This document shows, piece by piece, positions 9,449 to 19,782 of a stretch of DNA of 55,483 bases (the stretch's first letter is position 1; each line of letters begins with the position of its first letter). The notes under the pieces are model-generated. The model was given only the letters and a program-made list of their open reading frames with translations. It was not told the origin of the DNA and did no database searches. This DNA is from Solilutibacter pythonis (GTDB taxonomy: Bacteria > Pseudomonadota > Gammaproteobacteria > Xanthomonadales > Xanthomonadaceae): assembly GCF_003697345.1 (NCBI RefSeq), contig NZ_RFLY01000020.1, positions 1 to 55,483 on the forward strand, given 5' to 3'. The translations under genes and the position numbers were made by a program.

Positions 9449-10111
9449 TCAGTCGTTTTCCAGCCGCGCCAGCATGCTCGCGGCGGCGGCCTGCTCGGCG
9501 GCGCGGCGCGAACCGCCCTCGCCGGGGGTTTCCAACGCCGGATCGGACAGCCGGCAGGCCACCAGGAAGTGCCGCGCATGCTCCTCGCCGCGCTCTTCGA
9601 GCAAGGCATACATCGGCAGTTGCTTGGCGCGCGCCTGCAACCATTCCTGCAAGCGCGTCTTGGCGTCCTTGCCGACCTTATTGGGCGACGGCAGCGCGTC
9701 GATCAATGGCTGGAACCAGGGCATGGCGACGCGGCGGGCCGCCTCCAGCCCGGCGTCGAGATAAACCGCGCCAACGATGGCCTCGACCGCATCGGCCAGG
9801 ATCGAATCGCGGCGGTGGCCACCGGACTTCATCTCGCCGGGCCCCAGGCTGAGATGCGCGCCAAGATCGAGCCTGCGGGCGATCCCGGCCAGCGCCGATT
9901 CGCGCACCAGTTCGGCGCGCGCGCGGGTCAGCGCGCCTTCGTCGGCTTTCGGCCAAGCCGCGTACAGCGCCTCGGCGGCGAGCAGGTTGACGATGGCATC
10001 GCCAAGGAATTCCAGCCGTTCGTTGTGCGGCTGGCCGGCGCTGCGGTGGCGCAACGCCTGCGCCAGCAGCGCGGGGTGGGCGAAGCCGTGGCCGATGCGC
10101 TTATTCGGCAC
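9449..10111 (-). CDS. rnc: Ribonuclease III
   Basis: RNase III cuts double-stranded RNA in rRNA precursors and many mRNAs. The catalytic signature [16 protein letters not shown] is present, followed by the second acidic cluster [20 protein letters not shown] and a C-terminal dsRNA-binding domain beginning near [14 protein letters not shown] start it at GTG 10111 ([20 protein letters not shown]), which gives 220 residues and aligns with the E. coli N terminus. AGGA lies about 11 bases upstream. A TTG at 10147 would add 12 residues of low-complexity sequence. Either start overlaps the end of the DUF4845 gene, which suggests translational coupling. Confidence 0.93.
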   Translation of the reverse strand: MPNKRIGHGFAHPALLAQALRHRSAGQPHNERLEFLGDAIVNLLAAEALYAAWPKADEGALTRARAELVRESALAGIARRLDLGAHLSLGPGEMKSGGHRRDSILADAVEAIVGAVYLDAGLEAARRVAMPWFQPLIDALPSPNKVGKDAKTRLQEWLQARAKQLPMYALLEERGEEHARHFLVACRLSDPALETPGEGGSRRAAEQAAAASMLARLEND

Positions 10112-10475
10112 CGGCGCGCTTTTCCTCGCTGGCGCTGAACTTGCCAACGATATCCAGGTTGTAGAAGAGCGGCTTGCGCACCTCGTAATCGATGCTGATC
10201 TGCGCGCCGCCGCTGCGCGAACGCTCGACCTTGATGTCCCTCGGCTTCACGTCTTCCACGTAGCCCACATCGAAATGCCGGCCCAGCGAGTTGCGGATGC
10301 TGGCCGGATCGGTGGACACGCTGCCATCCTCGGCGACGCTCTTCAGCGCTTTCTTGACGCTCCAGAACTCCTGGTACATCGGGAACAACTTCATGCCGAT
10401 GAACAGGAAGAACCCGGCGACCGCCAGCGCCATCAGAAAGCCGGTCAGCGTGATTCCACGTTCGCGCTTGTTCAT
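10101..10475 (-). CDS. DUF4845 pilin-like single-pass membrane protein
   Basis: The 124-residue protein begins [23 protein letters not shown], which resembles a type IV prepilin leader (Gly followed by an ITLxGF helix) but has Gly where pilins carry the conserved Glu5. The rest is a small soluble domain with mixed charge. DUF4845 proteins are always found beside lepB and rnc in this order, but no function is established. It overlaps the rnc start by 11 bases and follows lepB after 79 bases, so it belongs to the lepA-recO operon. Confidence 0.85.
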   Translation of the reverse strand: MNKRERGITLTGFLMALAVAGFFLFIGMKLFPMYQEFWSVKKALKSVAEDGSVSTDPASIRNSLGRHFDVGYVEDVKPRDIKVERSRSGGAQISIDYEVRKPLFYNLDIVGKFSASEEKRAGAE

Positions 10476-10554
10476 TACCCCATCCCCTCGCGATTGAATT
10501 CGGCGAAGCTTAGAGCCTCGGGCGCGGTTTGACGAGACTGATTACCCATCGAGC

Positions 10555-11361
10555 TCACGGAATACGCTCGCCGATACGGGAGAAGTCCACGCCTTTGTTC
10601 CAGTTCATCCAGACCAGGAATGCCTTGCCACGCAGGTTTTTTTCCGGAAGCATGCCCCAGAAGCGACCATCCAGGCTGTTGTCGCGATTGTCGCCCATCA
10701 CCAGGTAATGGCCGGGCGGTACCTGGAACTCGCCATCGCCCATGCCGCCCTGCTCCAGGCTCTGGAGGTAGTTCTGCACTAGGTGGGGGCGCTTGCCCAC
10801 GGTTTCCTCGATCAACATGCCCGGCAGCGCGATGCCGTCATCGCCGCTGCGGATCTCCACCGGCCCGCGCGCCTTGTAGGCCAGCGGCTTGCCGTTGATG
10901 GTGAGCACGCCGCGCTGGTAGACGACATGGTCGCCCGGCATACCGATCACCCGCTTGACGAAATCGATACCCGCATCCGGGTCGTCCTTACCCATGCCGG
11001 GATAGCGGAACACCGCCACGTCGCCGCGCTCGGGCTCGCCGATCGATACGATCTTGCTGTTGGTCACCGGCAGGCGCAGGCCATAGGCGAACTTGTTGAC
11101 CAGGATGAAATCGCCGATCTTGAGCGTCGGGATCATCGAGCCGGTGGGGATGCGGAACGGCTCGGCGATGAAGCTGCGCAGGATCAGGATCGCCAGCAGT
11201 ACCGGGAAGAACGCATTGGAATAGTCGATGTACCAGGGGACATGCTCCTCGGCCAGCAGACCGGCCTCGGCGCGACGCTTCCTGAGCACAAACTTGTCCA
11301 GCGCCCAGAACACGGCCGTGACCAGGGTGAACGTGACCAGAGTGATTTCGAACCAGCGCAT
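10555..11361 (-). CDS. lepB: Signal peptidase I
   Basis: The 268-residue inner-membrane protease removes signal peptides from secreted preproteins on the periplasmic side. It has two N-terminal membrane helices (about 5-25 and 50-65). The Ser/Lys dyad is visible as Ser75 in IPTGSMIPTL and Lys136 in DFVKRVIGMPGD. The box E signature GDNRDNSLDGRFWG is complete. It lies 135 bases downstream of lepA, the conserved lepA-lepB pairing. Confidence 0.96.
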   Translation of the reverse strand: MRWFEITLVTFTLVTAVFWALDKFVLRKRRAEAGLLAEEHVPWYIDYSNAFFPVLLAILILRSFIAEPFRIPTGSMIPTLKIGDFILVNKFAYGLRLPVTNSKIVSIGEPERGDVAVFRYPGMGKDDPDAGIDFVKRVIGMPGDHVVYQRGVLTINGKPLAYKARGPVEIRSGDDGIALPGMLIEETVGKRPHLVQNYLQSLEQGGMGDGEFQVPPGHYLVMGDNRDNSLDGRFWGMLPEKNLRGKAFLVWMNWNKGVDFSRIGERIP

Positions 11362-11496
11362 GTCAGGATCCAGGGGTCAGAGGCCAGAGGCCGGGAAAGA
11401 ACGGAAACGTTTGTATCGAGCACCGGGACAGCCCGCAAAAAAACGGGAACGGAACAGCGGCAAGATGCGCCTCTTCCCACCGCCCGGCCCTTGGCC

Positions 11497-13311
11497 TCAT
11501 TTATCCACCTGCAAGACGGCGAGGAAGGCTTCCTGCGGAATCTCGACGCGGCCAACCTGCTTCATCCGCTTCTTGCCTTCCTTCTGTTTCTCCAAGAGTT
11601 TCTTCTTGCGGGTGGCGTCGCCGCCGTAACACTTCGCCAGCACGTTCTTGCGCAGCGCCTTGACGGTGGTGCGGGCGATGATCTGGCTGCCGATGGCGGC
11701 TTGAATGGCGACGTCGAACATCTGACGCGGAATCAATTCCTTCATCTTCTCGGTCAGCTCGCGGCCACGACGGTCGGCATGCTGGCGGTGGCAGATGATC
11801 GACAGCGCGTCCACTTTGTCGCCGTTGATCAGCGTATCCACGCGCACGAAGGGGCCGGCGTCGAAACGCAGGAAATGGTAATCGAGCGAGGCATAACCGC
11901 GGCTCACCGATTTCAGCCTGTCGAAGAAGTCCAGCACCACTTCGGCCATTGGCAGCTCATAGCTGATCTGCACCTGGCTGCCCATGTAGGTCATGCCGAT
12001 CTGGGTGCCGCGCTTCTCCTCGCACAGCTTGATGACGTTGCCGACGTAATCCGGCGGGGTGAGGATGTTGGCGCGAATGATCGGCTCGCGGATTTCCTCC
12101 ACCATGTTCACCGGCGGCAGCTTGGCCGGGTTGTCCAGCGGCATCACCTCGCCGTCGGTCTTCAGCACTTCGTAGACCACGGTCGGCGCGGTGGTGATGA
12201 GGTTGAGGTCGTATTCGCGCTCCAGCCGCTCCTGCACGATTTCCATGTGCAGCATGCCGAGGAAGCCGCAGCGAAAACCAAAGCCCATCGCCTCCGAGCT
12301 TTCCGGCTCGAACCTGAGCGCGGCATCGTTCAGGCGCAGCTTGTCCAGCGCCTCACGCAGGTCGGGATAGTCCTCCGCATCGACCGGGAACAGCCCGGCG
12401 AACACGCGCGGCTGCATTTCCTGGAAGCCGGGCAGCGGCGCCGGCGCCGGATGGCCGGCATGAGTCAGGGTGTCGCCCACCGGGGCGCCGTGCACATCCT
12501 TGATCGAGGCGGTGATCCAGCCCACCTCACCGGCCCTGAGCCGCTTCAGCACCTTGCGCTTGGGGGTGAACACGCCCACGTTGTCGACCTGGTGGGTACG
12601 GCCGGTGGACATCACCAGCATCTTGTCGCCGGGCTTCAGTTCGCCCTGCATGATGCGCACCAGCGAGACCACGCCCAGGTAATTGTCGAACCAGGAGTCG
12701 ATGATCAACGCCTGCAAGCGGTCGGTATCGCGCGGGCGCGGCGGCGGGATGCGGTTGACGATCGCCTCCAGCACGTCCGACACGTTGAGGCCGGTCTTGG
12801 CGCTGACCGGCACCGCGTCGTCGGCATCGATACCGATGACCGCCTCGATCTCGTCCTTGGCGCGTTGAATGTCGGCGGTCGGTAGATCGATCTTGTTGAT
12901 GACCGGGATCACTTCCAGCCCCTGCTCCACCGCCGTGTAGCAGTTGGCGACCGATTGCGCCTCGACGCCCTGCGCCGCGTCCACCACCAGCAATGCACCC
13001 TCGCAGGCGGCCAGCGAGCGGCTGACTTCGTAACTGAAATCGACATGGCCGGGGGTATCGATGAAGTTGAGCTGGTAGACCTGCCCGTCCCTGGCCTTGT
13101 ACGGCAGCGAGACCGACTGCGCCTTGATGGTGATGCCGCGCTCACGCTCGATCGGGTTGGAATCGAGCACCTGCGCTTCCATCTCGCGGTCCTGGAGGCC
13201 GCCGCAGAGCTGGATGATGCGGTCGGCCAGCGTCGACTTGCCGTGGTCGACGTGGGCGATGATGGAGAAGTTGCGGATCAACCGCATGGATTCTGGGATT
13301 TCGGACGACAT
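11497..13311 (-). CDS. lepA: Elongation factor 4 (LepA)
   Basis: The 604-residue translational GTPase acts on stalled or misplaced ribosomes and in 30S biogenesis. G-domain motifs are AHVDHGKST at residues 19-27, [10 protein letters not shown] (switch I), DTPGHVDF and NKIDLP. The C-terminal LepA-specific domain ends [12 protein letters not shown]. Length equals the family norm of about 600. ATG 13311 is used. An internal ATG at 13287 ([12 protein letters not shown]) is a second candidate, and no strong ribosome site separates them. It is first gene of the run to recO. Confidence 0.97.
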   Translation of the reverse strand: MSSEIPESMRLIRNFSIIAHVDHGKSTLADRIIQLCGGLQDREMEAQVLDSNPIERERGITIKAQSVSLPYKARDGQVYQLNFIDTPGHVDFSYEVSRSLAACEGALLVVDAAQGVEAQSVANCYTAVEQGLEVIPVINKIDLPTADIQRAKDEIEAVIGIDADDAVPVSAKTGLNVSDVLEAIVNRIPPPRPRDTDRLQALIIDSWFDNYLGVVSLVRIMQGELKPGDKMLVMSTGRTHQVDNVGVFTPKRKVLKRLRAGEVGWITASIKDVHGAPVGDTLTHAGHPAPAPLPGFQEMQPRVFAGLFPVDAEDYPDLREALDKLRLNDAALRFEPESSEAMGFGFRCGFLGMLHMEIVQERLEREYDLNLITTAPTVVYEVLKTDGEVMPLDNPAKLPPVNMVEEIREPIIRANILTPPDYVGNVIKLCEEKRGTQIGMTYMGSQVQISYELPMAEVVLDFFDRLKSVSRGYASLDYHFLRFDAGPFVRVDTLINGDKVDALSIICHRQHADRRGRELTEKMKELIPRQMFDVAIQAAIGSQIIARTTVKALRKNVLAKCYGGDATRKKKLLEKQKEGKKRMKQVGRVEIPQEAFLAVLQVDK

Positions 13312-13415
13312 CGTGGCGATTCAGCCGCCAACGCGGCCCTTCGAAAATCAAGCGGAGGATTATCGCACGGCGCCGGCCGCGCCCGGAGGCCGCCGGCGCC
13401 GGAACCGCCGCCGGC

Positions 13416-14288
13416 TCAACGGTCGCTGCGCAGGTATTGCAGGAAGGGATCGTTGCGTTCCAGCACGATCACCGCCTTGCCGTCCTTGAACGAAGCGCGG
13501 TAGGCATCCAGGCTGCGCTGGAAGGCGTAGAAGCCGGGATCCTTGTTGGCCGCCTGCGCGTACAGGCGGGCGGCTTCGGCGTCGCCCTCGCCTCTCAGCT
13601 TCTGGGCGTCGCGCTCGGCCTCGGACAGGATCACCGTCTGGTCGCGGTCGGCCCGGGCGCGGATCTCCCGGGCCTGCTCTTCGCCCTCGGCGCGCAACTT
13701 GCTGGCGACTTGCTGGCGCTGGGCGCGCATGCGGTTGTAGACATCGCCAATCACGTCGCTATCGGTCGGCAGCTCGATCTGCTTCAGGCGCAGGTCGATG
13801 ATGCGCACGCCGATGTTCTTCGCGCCCTCGTTGATGGTGTCGAGCTGCTGCTTGACCACCTCGGCGCGATTGCCGGAGACCACCTGCTGCAAGGTGCGCG
13901 AGTTGATTTCGTTGCGCAGGGCATCCTTGATGATCGGCGCCAGACGCTGCGCGGCCACTGCCTCGTCGCCGCCATCGGTGGCGCGATAGAAGGCGCTGGC
14001 GTTCTCGATCATGCCGAGCGCGAAGAAATCGACGCTCAGGTCCTTGCGCTCGGAATCGAGATAACGCTCGGAATCGGCATCGAGCACCTGCAAGCGACGG
14101 TCGAAGATGCTCGCGGACTCGATCAGCGGCACCTTGAAGTGCAGCCCCGGCCCGATATCGGCGCGAACGACCCGGCCGAGGTTGAGCACGATGGCGGTCT
14201 GGCCCTCGCGCACGACGTAGAACGAGCCCATCGCCAACAGCAGGGCGACGACGACCAGCGGCAGGACACGAGAGACGAAAGTATTCAT
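13416..14288 (-). CDS. hflC: HflC, subunit of the FtsH-modulating HflKC complex
   Basis: The 290-residue protein has an N-terminal membrane helix (about 7-25), an SPFH/band 7 domain starting at FYVVREGQTAIVLNLGRVV, and a long charged coiled segment (QQVASKLRAEGEEQAREIRA). HflC and HflK form a large periplasm-facing cage around FtsH and restrain its proteolysis of membrane proteins. FtsH itself is encoded in this window at 20840. It starts 12 bases after hflK with a strong GGAGG ribosome site. It is the last gene of the hfq-hflX-hflK-hflC run. Confidence 0.96.
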   Translation of the reverse strand: MNTFVSRVLPLVVVALLLAMGSFYVVREGQTAIVLNLGRVVRADIGPGLHFKVPLIESASIFDRRLQVLDADSERYLDSERKDLSVDFFALGMIENASAFYRATDGGDEAVAAQRLAPIIKDALRNEINSRTLQQVVSGNRAEVVKQQLDTINEGAKNIGVRIIDLRLKQIELPTDSDVIGDVYNRMRAQRQQVASKLRAEGEEQAREIRARADRDQTVILSEAERDAQKLRGEGDAEAARLYAQAANKDPGFYAFQRSLDAYRASFKDGKAVIVLERNDPFLQYLRSDR

Positions 14289-14300
14289 ACCTGGGCCTCC

Positions 14301-15386
14301 TCAGTTGCCGCGCGGGGTGCGCTCGGGGCGCGGAGAATGGGCGGATGCGGCGGGCACGGCGGGTTCGGCCGGCACCACCACCGGCGCCGATGCCGGCGCG
14401 GCAGCGGCGCTGGCATCGCCCTGCCCGGGCATCGGCACGTAGATCAACTGGCGGCCGTCGCCGCCGACCACCTTGCGGTTCTCGGCCAGCACTTCCTGCA
14501 CGGTTTCCAACCACAGACGCTTGCGGGTGACTTCCGGCGCCGATTTGTATTCGTTCACCAGCAGGCTGAAGCGGGCTGCGTCACCCGTGGCGCGGGCGAC
14601 CTTCGCGGCTTTGTAGCCCTCGCCCGCGGTACGGATGCTGGCGGCCTGGCCGCGCGCTTCCGGCACCACCTGGGCGGCGTAGGAGCGCGCGATGCTAATC
14701 ACGCGGTCCTTGTCCTGCTGGGCGCTGTTGACATCATCGAAAGCCGGCTTGACCTCGTCCGGCGGGCGGGCGTTCTGCAAGTTCAGCTCGGTGACGGTCA
14801 GCCCGGTGCGATAGGCGTTGAGCGACTTCTGCAACTGCTCCCGGGCCGCCACGCCAAGCGCGGCGCGCGCGCCCAGCACGGTGTCCAGCGGGGCGCGCCC
14901 GACCTGCTCGCGCACGGTGCTGAGCGCGGCCTGCTTCAGCACATCGTCGGCGTTGCGGGTGCCGAACAGGTACTGGCGCGGATCACCAACCCGGTATTGC
15001 ACGTTGATCTGCACGTTGACGATGTTCTCGTCGCTGGTGAGCACCGGCACCGTGACGTCGAAAGTCTGGATCTTGGTGGCGTTGACCTTGGTGACTTGCT
15101 CGAACGGCCACGGCAGTTTGAAGTTGGGCCCCGGCTGCATGAGGCGGTTGAACTGGCCGAAACGCAGCACCACGCCGCGCTGCTGCTCGGCCACCAGCAC
15201 GAAGCTGGAAAAGACCAGCCACAGCGCCAGCGCCACCAGCGCCCAACGCAGCGGATTGCCGCCATCGAACAGCCCGCGCAATTGCTGAAGCAGCCCATCG
15301 AGCGGATTGCGGCCACCGCCGCCGGACGAACGTGGTGGGGGGGTCGGGTTGTCGGAATTGCCGTTGCCGGGCTTGTTCCAGGCCAT
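14301..15386 (-). CDS. hflK: HflK, partner of HflC
   Basis: The 361-residue protein has a glycine/proline-rich cytosolic N terminus (residues 1-35), one membrane helix at about 48-65, an SPFH domain opening VAEQQRGVVLRFGQFNRLMQPG, and a coiled region ending before QVVPEARGQAASIRTAGEGYKA. The C-terminal tail after about residue 320 is alanine/proline-rich, as is common. It forms the HflKC cage with HflC. It follows hflX after about 100 bases. Confidence 0.95.
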   Translation of the reverse strand: MAWNKPGNGNSDNPTPPPRSSGGGGRNPLDGLLQQLRGLFDGGNPLRWALVALALWLVFSSFVLVAEQQRGVVLRFGQFNRLMQPGPNFKLPWPFEQVTKVNATKIQTFDVTVPVLTSDENIVNVQINVQYRVGDPRQYLFGTRNADDVLKQAALSTVREQVGRAPLDTVLGARAALGVAAREQLQKSLNAYRTGLTVTELNLQNARPPDEVKPAFDDVNSAQQDKDRVISIARSYAAQVVPEARGQAASIRTAGEGYKAAKVARATGDAARFSLLVNEYKSAPEVTRKRLWLETVQEVLAENRKVVGGDGRQLIYVPMPGQGDASAAAAPASAPVVVPAEPAVPAASAHSPRPERTPRGN

Positions 15387-15484
15387 GCCTGCTCCATGGG
15401 TATCGCGTCGGGCGCGACGCGGGTGGATCGGGGATTCTAGCGGGCATCGCCCGGACGTGCCGGCATCGATGCGGCGCGCTTGGT

Positions 15485-16792
15485 CTAGGTGGGGTCGCTC
15501 TCGTCCGCAGGCAAGAGCGCGCGCAGGGGGGCGGCTTGCGGCTCGGCCAACAGACGCCGGGCATCGCTCTCCGGCAAGTCGATGTCGAGCGCCCAGCCAG
15601 CCTCGTCATGCGACTCGGCGCGGATCGCCCCCAGCGCGTGCAACTGCGACCGCAAGCGCGCGGCATCGCTGGGCAGATGCAGACGGGCGACGACCCGACG
15701 CATGCCGAACAATTGCGCCAAGCCTTCGCGCAGTTCGTCCAGCCCCGACGCGTCACGGGCGGACAACCAGGCGCGCGGGCGGGTGTCCTGCCCTCGCTCG
15801 AAACGCGGCGCCGCCCCTTCCAGGCGATCGATCTTGTTGTAGACCAGCACCTGCGGCAGATCGCCGGCGCCGATTTCCTCCAGCACCGTATCGACTTGTC
15901 GGATGCGCTCCTCTCGAAGCGGGTCGGCGGCATCGATCACGTGCAGCAGCAGATCGGCCTCGCGCGCCTCGGACAATGTGGAGCGGAAGGCCGCGACCAG
16001 TTCGTGCGGGAGATCGCGCACGAAGCCGACGGTATCGGCCAGGAGCGCGTGGCCGCCCGGCAGGTCGATCCGGCGCACGGTCGGGTCGAGGGTGGCGAAC
16101 AACTGGTCGGCGGCATAGGCCCCGGCACCGGTCAGGGCATTGAACAAGGTGGACTTGCCGGCATTGGTGTAACCGACCAGGGCCACGCGCGGCAACGCGC
16201 TGCGCACCCGGGCGCGGCGCATCTGCCCGCGCTGCACCTCGACCTTCTCCAGCCGCTTCTGCAACTGCTCGACGCGCTTTTGCAGCAATCGGCGGTCCGT
16301 TTCCAACTGGGTCTCGCCGGGGCCGCGCAAGCCGATGGCGCCGCCGCGCTGGCGTTCGAGATGGGTCCAGCCACGCACCAGACGGGTGGCGAGGTGCTTG
16401 AGCTGCGCCAGTTCCACCTGCAATTTGCCGTCATGCGACTGCGCGCGCTGGGCGAAGATGTCGAGGATCAACCCCGTGCGATCCACCACCCGCCGCTCCA
16501 GCGCCTTTTCCAGATTGCGCTCCTGCCCCGGGCTCAACTGGTGATTGACCAGGATCAGATCGGCGCCCAGCGCATCGGCAAGCGCCTTCACTTCCTCCAG
16601 CTTGCCGCTGCCGATCAGGGTGGCGGGGTTCGGGCGATCGATGCGCGCTATCGCCACATGCAGCACGCGCGCGCCGGCCGAGCGCGCCAGTTCGGCAAAC
16701 TCCTCCGTCACCTCGGCTTCCGGCGCGCTGCCTCGATGCGGCTGGATCAGCAACGCGTTTTCGCCCTTCTTCGAGCGGTCGAACAATTCCAC
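15485..16792 (-). CDS. hflX: Ribosome-splitting GTPase HflX
   Basis: The 435-residue GTPase dissociates stalled 70S ribosomes. The N-terminal HflX domain has NPATLIGSGKLEEVKALA and the nucleotide-binding LSPGQERNLE. A glycine-rich linker, GAIGLRGPGETQLETDRR, is diagnostic. The G domain has GYTNAGKST at 207-215, DTVGFVRDLPHELVAAF and NKID. Length matches E. coli HflX (426). It begins 38 bases after hfq, the conserved order. Confidence 0.96.
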   Translation of the reverse strand: MELFDRSKKGENALLIQPHRGSAPEAEVTEEFAELARSAGARVLHVAIARIDRPNPATLIGSGKLEEVKALADALGADLILVNHQLSPGQERNLEKALERRVVDRTGLILDIFAQRAQSHDGKLQVELAQLKHLATRLVRGWTHLERQRGGAIGLRGPGETQLETDRRLLQKRVEQLQKRLEKVEVQRGQMRRARVRSALPRVALVGYTNAGKSTLFNALTGAGAYAADQLFATLDPTVRRIDLPGGHALLADTVGFVRDLPHELVAAFRSTLSEAREADLLLHVIDAADPLREERIRQVDTVLEEIGAGDLPQVLVYNKIDRLEGAAPRFERGQDTRPRAWLSARDASGLDELREGLAQLFGMRRVVARLHLPSDAARLRSQLHALGAIRAESHDEAGWALDIDLPESDARRLLAEPQAAPLRALLPADESDPT

Positions 16793-16830
16793 CGCTCAGG
16801 CGCCCGCGCGAACGACAAGGCGTCGCGACA

Positions 16831-17100
16831 TCAATCCTCGCCCGCGTGATCGTCGGCCAGCGCCGACTGTACGTGACCACCGCCCGGTCCCACCCGCACG
16901 TTACGCGCCGGCACCACGGTGGAAATAGCGTGCTTGTAGACCATCTGGCTCACGGTATTGCGCAGCAGCACCACGAACTGGTCGAAAGACTCGATGGTGC
17001 CCTGCAACTTGATGCCGTTGACCAGATAGACCGAGACCGGCACGCGCTCGCGGCGCAGAGCGTTGAGAAAGGGATCCTGCAAGGATTGGGCTTTGGACAC
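16831..17100 (-). CDS. hfq: RNA chaperone Hfq
   Basis: The 89-residue Sm-like protein pairs small RNAs with mRNAs. Sm1 residues are seen in [27 protein letters not shown] and the Sm2 signature [10 protein letters not shown] is intact. The C-terminal tail is short (about 20 residues, acidic end DDHAGED). The start is GTG at 17100, with GGGGAA just upstream. Its leader carries an AAC-triplet run described separately. miaA lies upstream and hflX downstream on the same strand. Confidence 0.97.
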   Translation of the reverse strand: MSKAQSLQDPFLNALRRERVPVSVYLVNGIKLQGTIESFDQFVVLLRNTVSQMVYKHAISTVVPARNVRVGPGGGHVQSALADDHAGED

Positions 17101-17122
17101 TTCATTCCCCGTATTGCGTTTG

Positions 17123-17134
17123 TTTGTTGTTGTT
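17123..17134 (-). promoter_or_regulatory. A-rich (ARN)4 run in the hfq leader
   Basis: Read on the minus strand, the hfq leader contains AAC AAC AAC AAA, four consecutive A-R-N triplets, about 23 bases before the GTG start. Hfq's distal face is known to bind ARN repeats, and E. coli Hfq represses its own mRNA through the leader, so autoregulation is a reasonable inference. The run is short and may be incidental. Confidence 0.4.
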
Positions 17135-17230
17135 CTGGTGATGCGGACTGCGCCAGCACCCCGATTGAACGCACGAGTTTAGCGTCATGACGCTGTTCCT
17201 GCTCGGCATCGGCGGGCGTGGAGGAAATTT

Positions 17231-18181
17231 TCAGACGAACCGCGCCACGGCCTCGCGCAGCCGTCGGGCATCGCGTTCCGGGTCGAACCAGCGCGCGTCG
17301 TGGCGGGCGCGCAGCCAGGTGAGCTGGCGCTTCGCCAGCTGACGGGTGGCGAAGATCGCGCGGTCGCGAAAATCTTTCACGTCGTAGCGACCATCGAGAT
17401 GCTCCCAGGCTTGGCGATAACCGACCGCGCGGATCGCCGGCAGGTCGAGCGGCGACGGATGTCCCCCCAGCGCCGGCAAAGCGCGCAGGCTGCGCACTTC
17501 ATCGAGGAAACCGGCTTCGAGCATGGTGTCGAAACGGTGTTCGATGCGCCGATGCAGCACCTCGCGCCCGGCCGGCGCGAGCGCCAGCTTCAACACTTTC
17601 ACCGGCGGCCGAGCCGTATCGGCGCCTTCGCGTTGCCATTGCGAGATCGGCTTGCCGCTCAGGCGCCAGACTTCCAGCGCACGCTGGATGCGCTGCGGAT
17701 CGGTGGGATGGATACGCGTGGCGGCCTCGGCATCCACCCGGGACAGTTCGGCGTGCAGCGCCGGCCACCCCTCGCGCCCGGCGCGCGCGGCCAGCTCGGC
17801 GCGGATGGCCGGATCGGCCTCCGGCATCGGCGCCAGTCCCTGCAACAGGGCGTGGAAATACAGGCCCGTGCCGCCAGCGAGGATCGGCAGTTTTCCGCGC
17901 GCGACGATGCCATCGAGCGCCAAACGGGCGTCGGCGGCGAATTCGGCGGCGGAATACGGTTGCCACGGCTCGCGCAGATCGATCAGATGATGTCGCGCGC
18001 GCGCTTGTTCGGCGGCGTTGGGCTTGGCCGCGCCAATGTCGAGACGGCGATAGACCAGCGCCGAATCGACGCTGACGATCTCGCCATCGAAGGCTTCCGC
18101 CAGCGCCAATGCGAACGCGGTCTTACCCGACGCCGTCGGCCCCATCACCGCGACCGCGGGCGGGCGGCGATCCGCCGGCAT
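17231..18181 (-). CDS. miaA: tRNA dimethylallyltransferase MiaA
   Basis: The 316-residue enzyme adds a dimethylallyl group to N6 of A37 in tRNAs reading UNN codons. The P-loop GPTASGKT is at residues 14-21. [18 protein letters not shown] (DSxQxY-like element with substrate aspartate), [13 protein letters not shown] and the RHDARWFD C-terminal element follow. Start ATG 18181 overlaps the stop of the symporter gene by one base (TGATG), so translation is probably coupled. Length agrees with E. coli (316). Confidence 0.95.
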   Translation of the reverse strand: MPADRRPPAVAVMGPTASGKTAFALALAEAFDGEIVSVDSALVYRRLDIGAAKPNAAEQARARHHLIDLREPWQPYSAAEFAADARLALDGIVARGKLPILAGGTGLYFHALLQGLAPMPEADPAIRAELAARAGREGWPALHAELSRVDAEAATRIHPTDPQRIQRALEVWRLSGKPISQWQREGADTARPPVKVLKLALAPAGREVLHRRIEHRFDTMLEAGFLDEVRSLRALPALGGHPSPLDLPAIRAVGYRQAWEHLDGRYDVKDFRDRAIFATRQLAKRQLTWLRARHDARWFDPERDARRLREAVARFV

Positions 18182-19671
18182 CAGTACCCCGTGCGCGCCA
18201 ATTCGGCCCGCACTTCGTCGTGGGCGGCCTCCACCTCGCGCGACGGCGGCGGCGTCAGCAAGCTGACCACGATCACCGACAGCGCCCCGGCGGCGAAGCC
18301 CGGCAGTATTTCGTACAGCGCACTGCCGGCGTACTGTTTCCACAGGATCACCGTGGCCGCACCGGCCACGATTCCGGCCAGCGCCCCCCAGCCGTTCATC
18401 CGCCGCCAGAACAGCGACAACAGCACCACCGGCCCGAATGCCGCGCCGAATCCGGCCCAGGCGTAACTCACCAGCCCAAGCACACGGCTATCCGGGTCGC
18501 GGGCGATGAAGATGGCGATCAGCGCCACCAGCGCCACCATCGCGCGGCCGAACCAGACCAGCTCCCGTTGCCCCGCGCCGGGCCGCACGAAGCCATGATA
18601 GAAATCCTCGGTCAAGGCGCTGGCGCAGACCAGCAACTGCGCCGAAAGCGTGCTCATCACCGCCGCCAGGATCGCCGACAACAGCACGCCGGCGACCCAT
18701 GGATTGAACAGCAATTCCGCCAATGCGATGAATACCCGCTCCGGGTTGGCGTTGACCCCCGCCGCGCGCTCCGGGTGCGCCTCGAACCAACTGATGCCGA
18801 AAAACCCCACCAGAACCGCTCCGGCCAGACACAGAACCATCCAGGTCATGCCGATGCGGCGCGCCTGGGGAATGGTCTTCAGGCTCTCCGCCGCCATGAA
18901 GCGGGCCAGGATGTGCGGTTGACCGAAATATCCCAGCCCCCAGGCCAGCGCCGAGACCACCGCGACCAGCCCGCCCGCCCCCATCCACGACAGCTTGCGC
19001 GGATCGTTTTGCCCGACCAGGGCGATGCTGGCCTCCGGCCCGCCGACGGCGACCATCACGATCACCGGCGTCAGGATCAGGGCGAAAATCATCAAGGTCG
19101 CCTGCACGGTGTCAGTCCAACTCACCGCCAGAAAACCGCCGACCAGCGTATAGGCAATGGTGGCCGCAGCCCCCAGCCACAACGCCTGCGCATAGGGAAT
19201 GCCGAACACGCTTTCGAACAACCGCGCGCCCGCCACGATGCCACTGGCGGCGTATAGCGCGAAGAACACCAGGATCACCAGCGCCGAGACCACCCGCAGC
19301 AACTTCCCGCCCCCATCGAAGCGGGTGGTGAAGTAATCGGGCAAGGTCAGCGCGTCATTGCTCTTTTCGGTATAGACCCGCAACGGGCCCGCGACGAAGC
19401 GCCAGTTGAGCCACGCGCCGATCACCAGCCCGACCGCGATCCATGCCTCCGACAGGCCGGTGAGGAAGATCGCGCCGGGCAGGCCCATCAGCAACCAGCC
19501 GCTCATGTCGGAAGCGCCCGCCGCCATCGCCGTGACATAGCCGCCGAGCGAACGACCGCCAAGAATGTAGTCGTCGAAATTGCGCGTGCGCCACCAGGCG
19601 ATGAAGCCGATGACGACCATCGCCACGAGATAAAGACCGAAGGTGATGAGCAATTGCGGGCTGGCGGTCAT
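18181..19671 (-). CDS. putP: Sodium/proline symporter (SSS family, PutP-like)
   Basis: The 496-residue inner-membrane protein has about 13 hydrophobic helices and the SSS signature around [22 protein letters not shown] and the [12 protein letters not shown] segment. E. coli PutP has 502 residues with the same layout. The probable role is Na+-driven proline uptake. No putA is in the window. It is joined to miaA by a one-base stop/start overlap, an unusual partner, since mutL commonly precedes miaA in gammaproteobacteria. Confidence 0.9.
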   Translation of the reverse strand: MTASPQLLITFGLYLVAMVVIGFIAWWRTRNFDDYILGGRSLGGYVTAMAAGASDMSGWLLMGLPGAIFLTGLSEAWIAVGLVIGAWLNWRFVAGPLRVYTEKSNDALTLPDYFTTRFDGGGKLLRVVSALVILVFFALYAASGIVAGARLFESVFGIPYAQALWLGAAATIAYTLVGGFLAVSWTDTVQATLMIFALILTPVIVMVAVGGPEASIALVGQNDPRKLSWMGAGGLVAVVSALAWGLGYFGQPHILARFMAAESLKTIPQARRIGMTWMVLCLAGAVLVGFFGISWFEAHPERAAGVNANPERVFIALAELLFNPWVAGVLLSAILAAVMSTLSAQLLVCASALTEDFYHGFVRPGAGQRELVWFGRAMVALVALIAIFIARDPDSRVLGLVSYAWAGFGAAFGPVVLLSLFWRRMNGWGALAGIVAGAATVILWKQYAGSALYEILPGFAAGALSVIVVSLLTPPPSREVEAAHDEVRAELARTGY

Positions 19672-19782
19672 GCGGCGTTCCCTGTGTGAATCGACGGAGT
19701 GTAACGACCCTCGGGCCGGGCGCGATATCCCCCCTCCCGGCCGGCAACACGAAGTCCCGGCGATGGCTGACGGAAACGGGCG

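Noticed and set aside
11362-11496. Possible small gene between lepA and lepB
   Set aside because: No frame with a start, ribosome site and plausible protein was found in the 135 bases.
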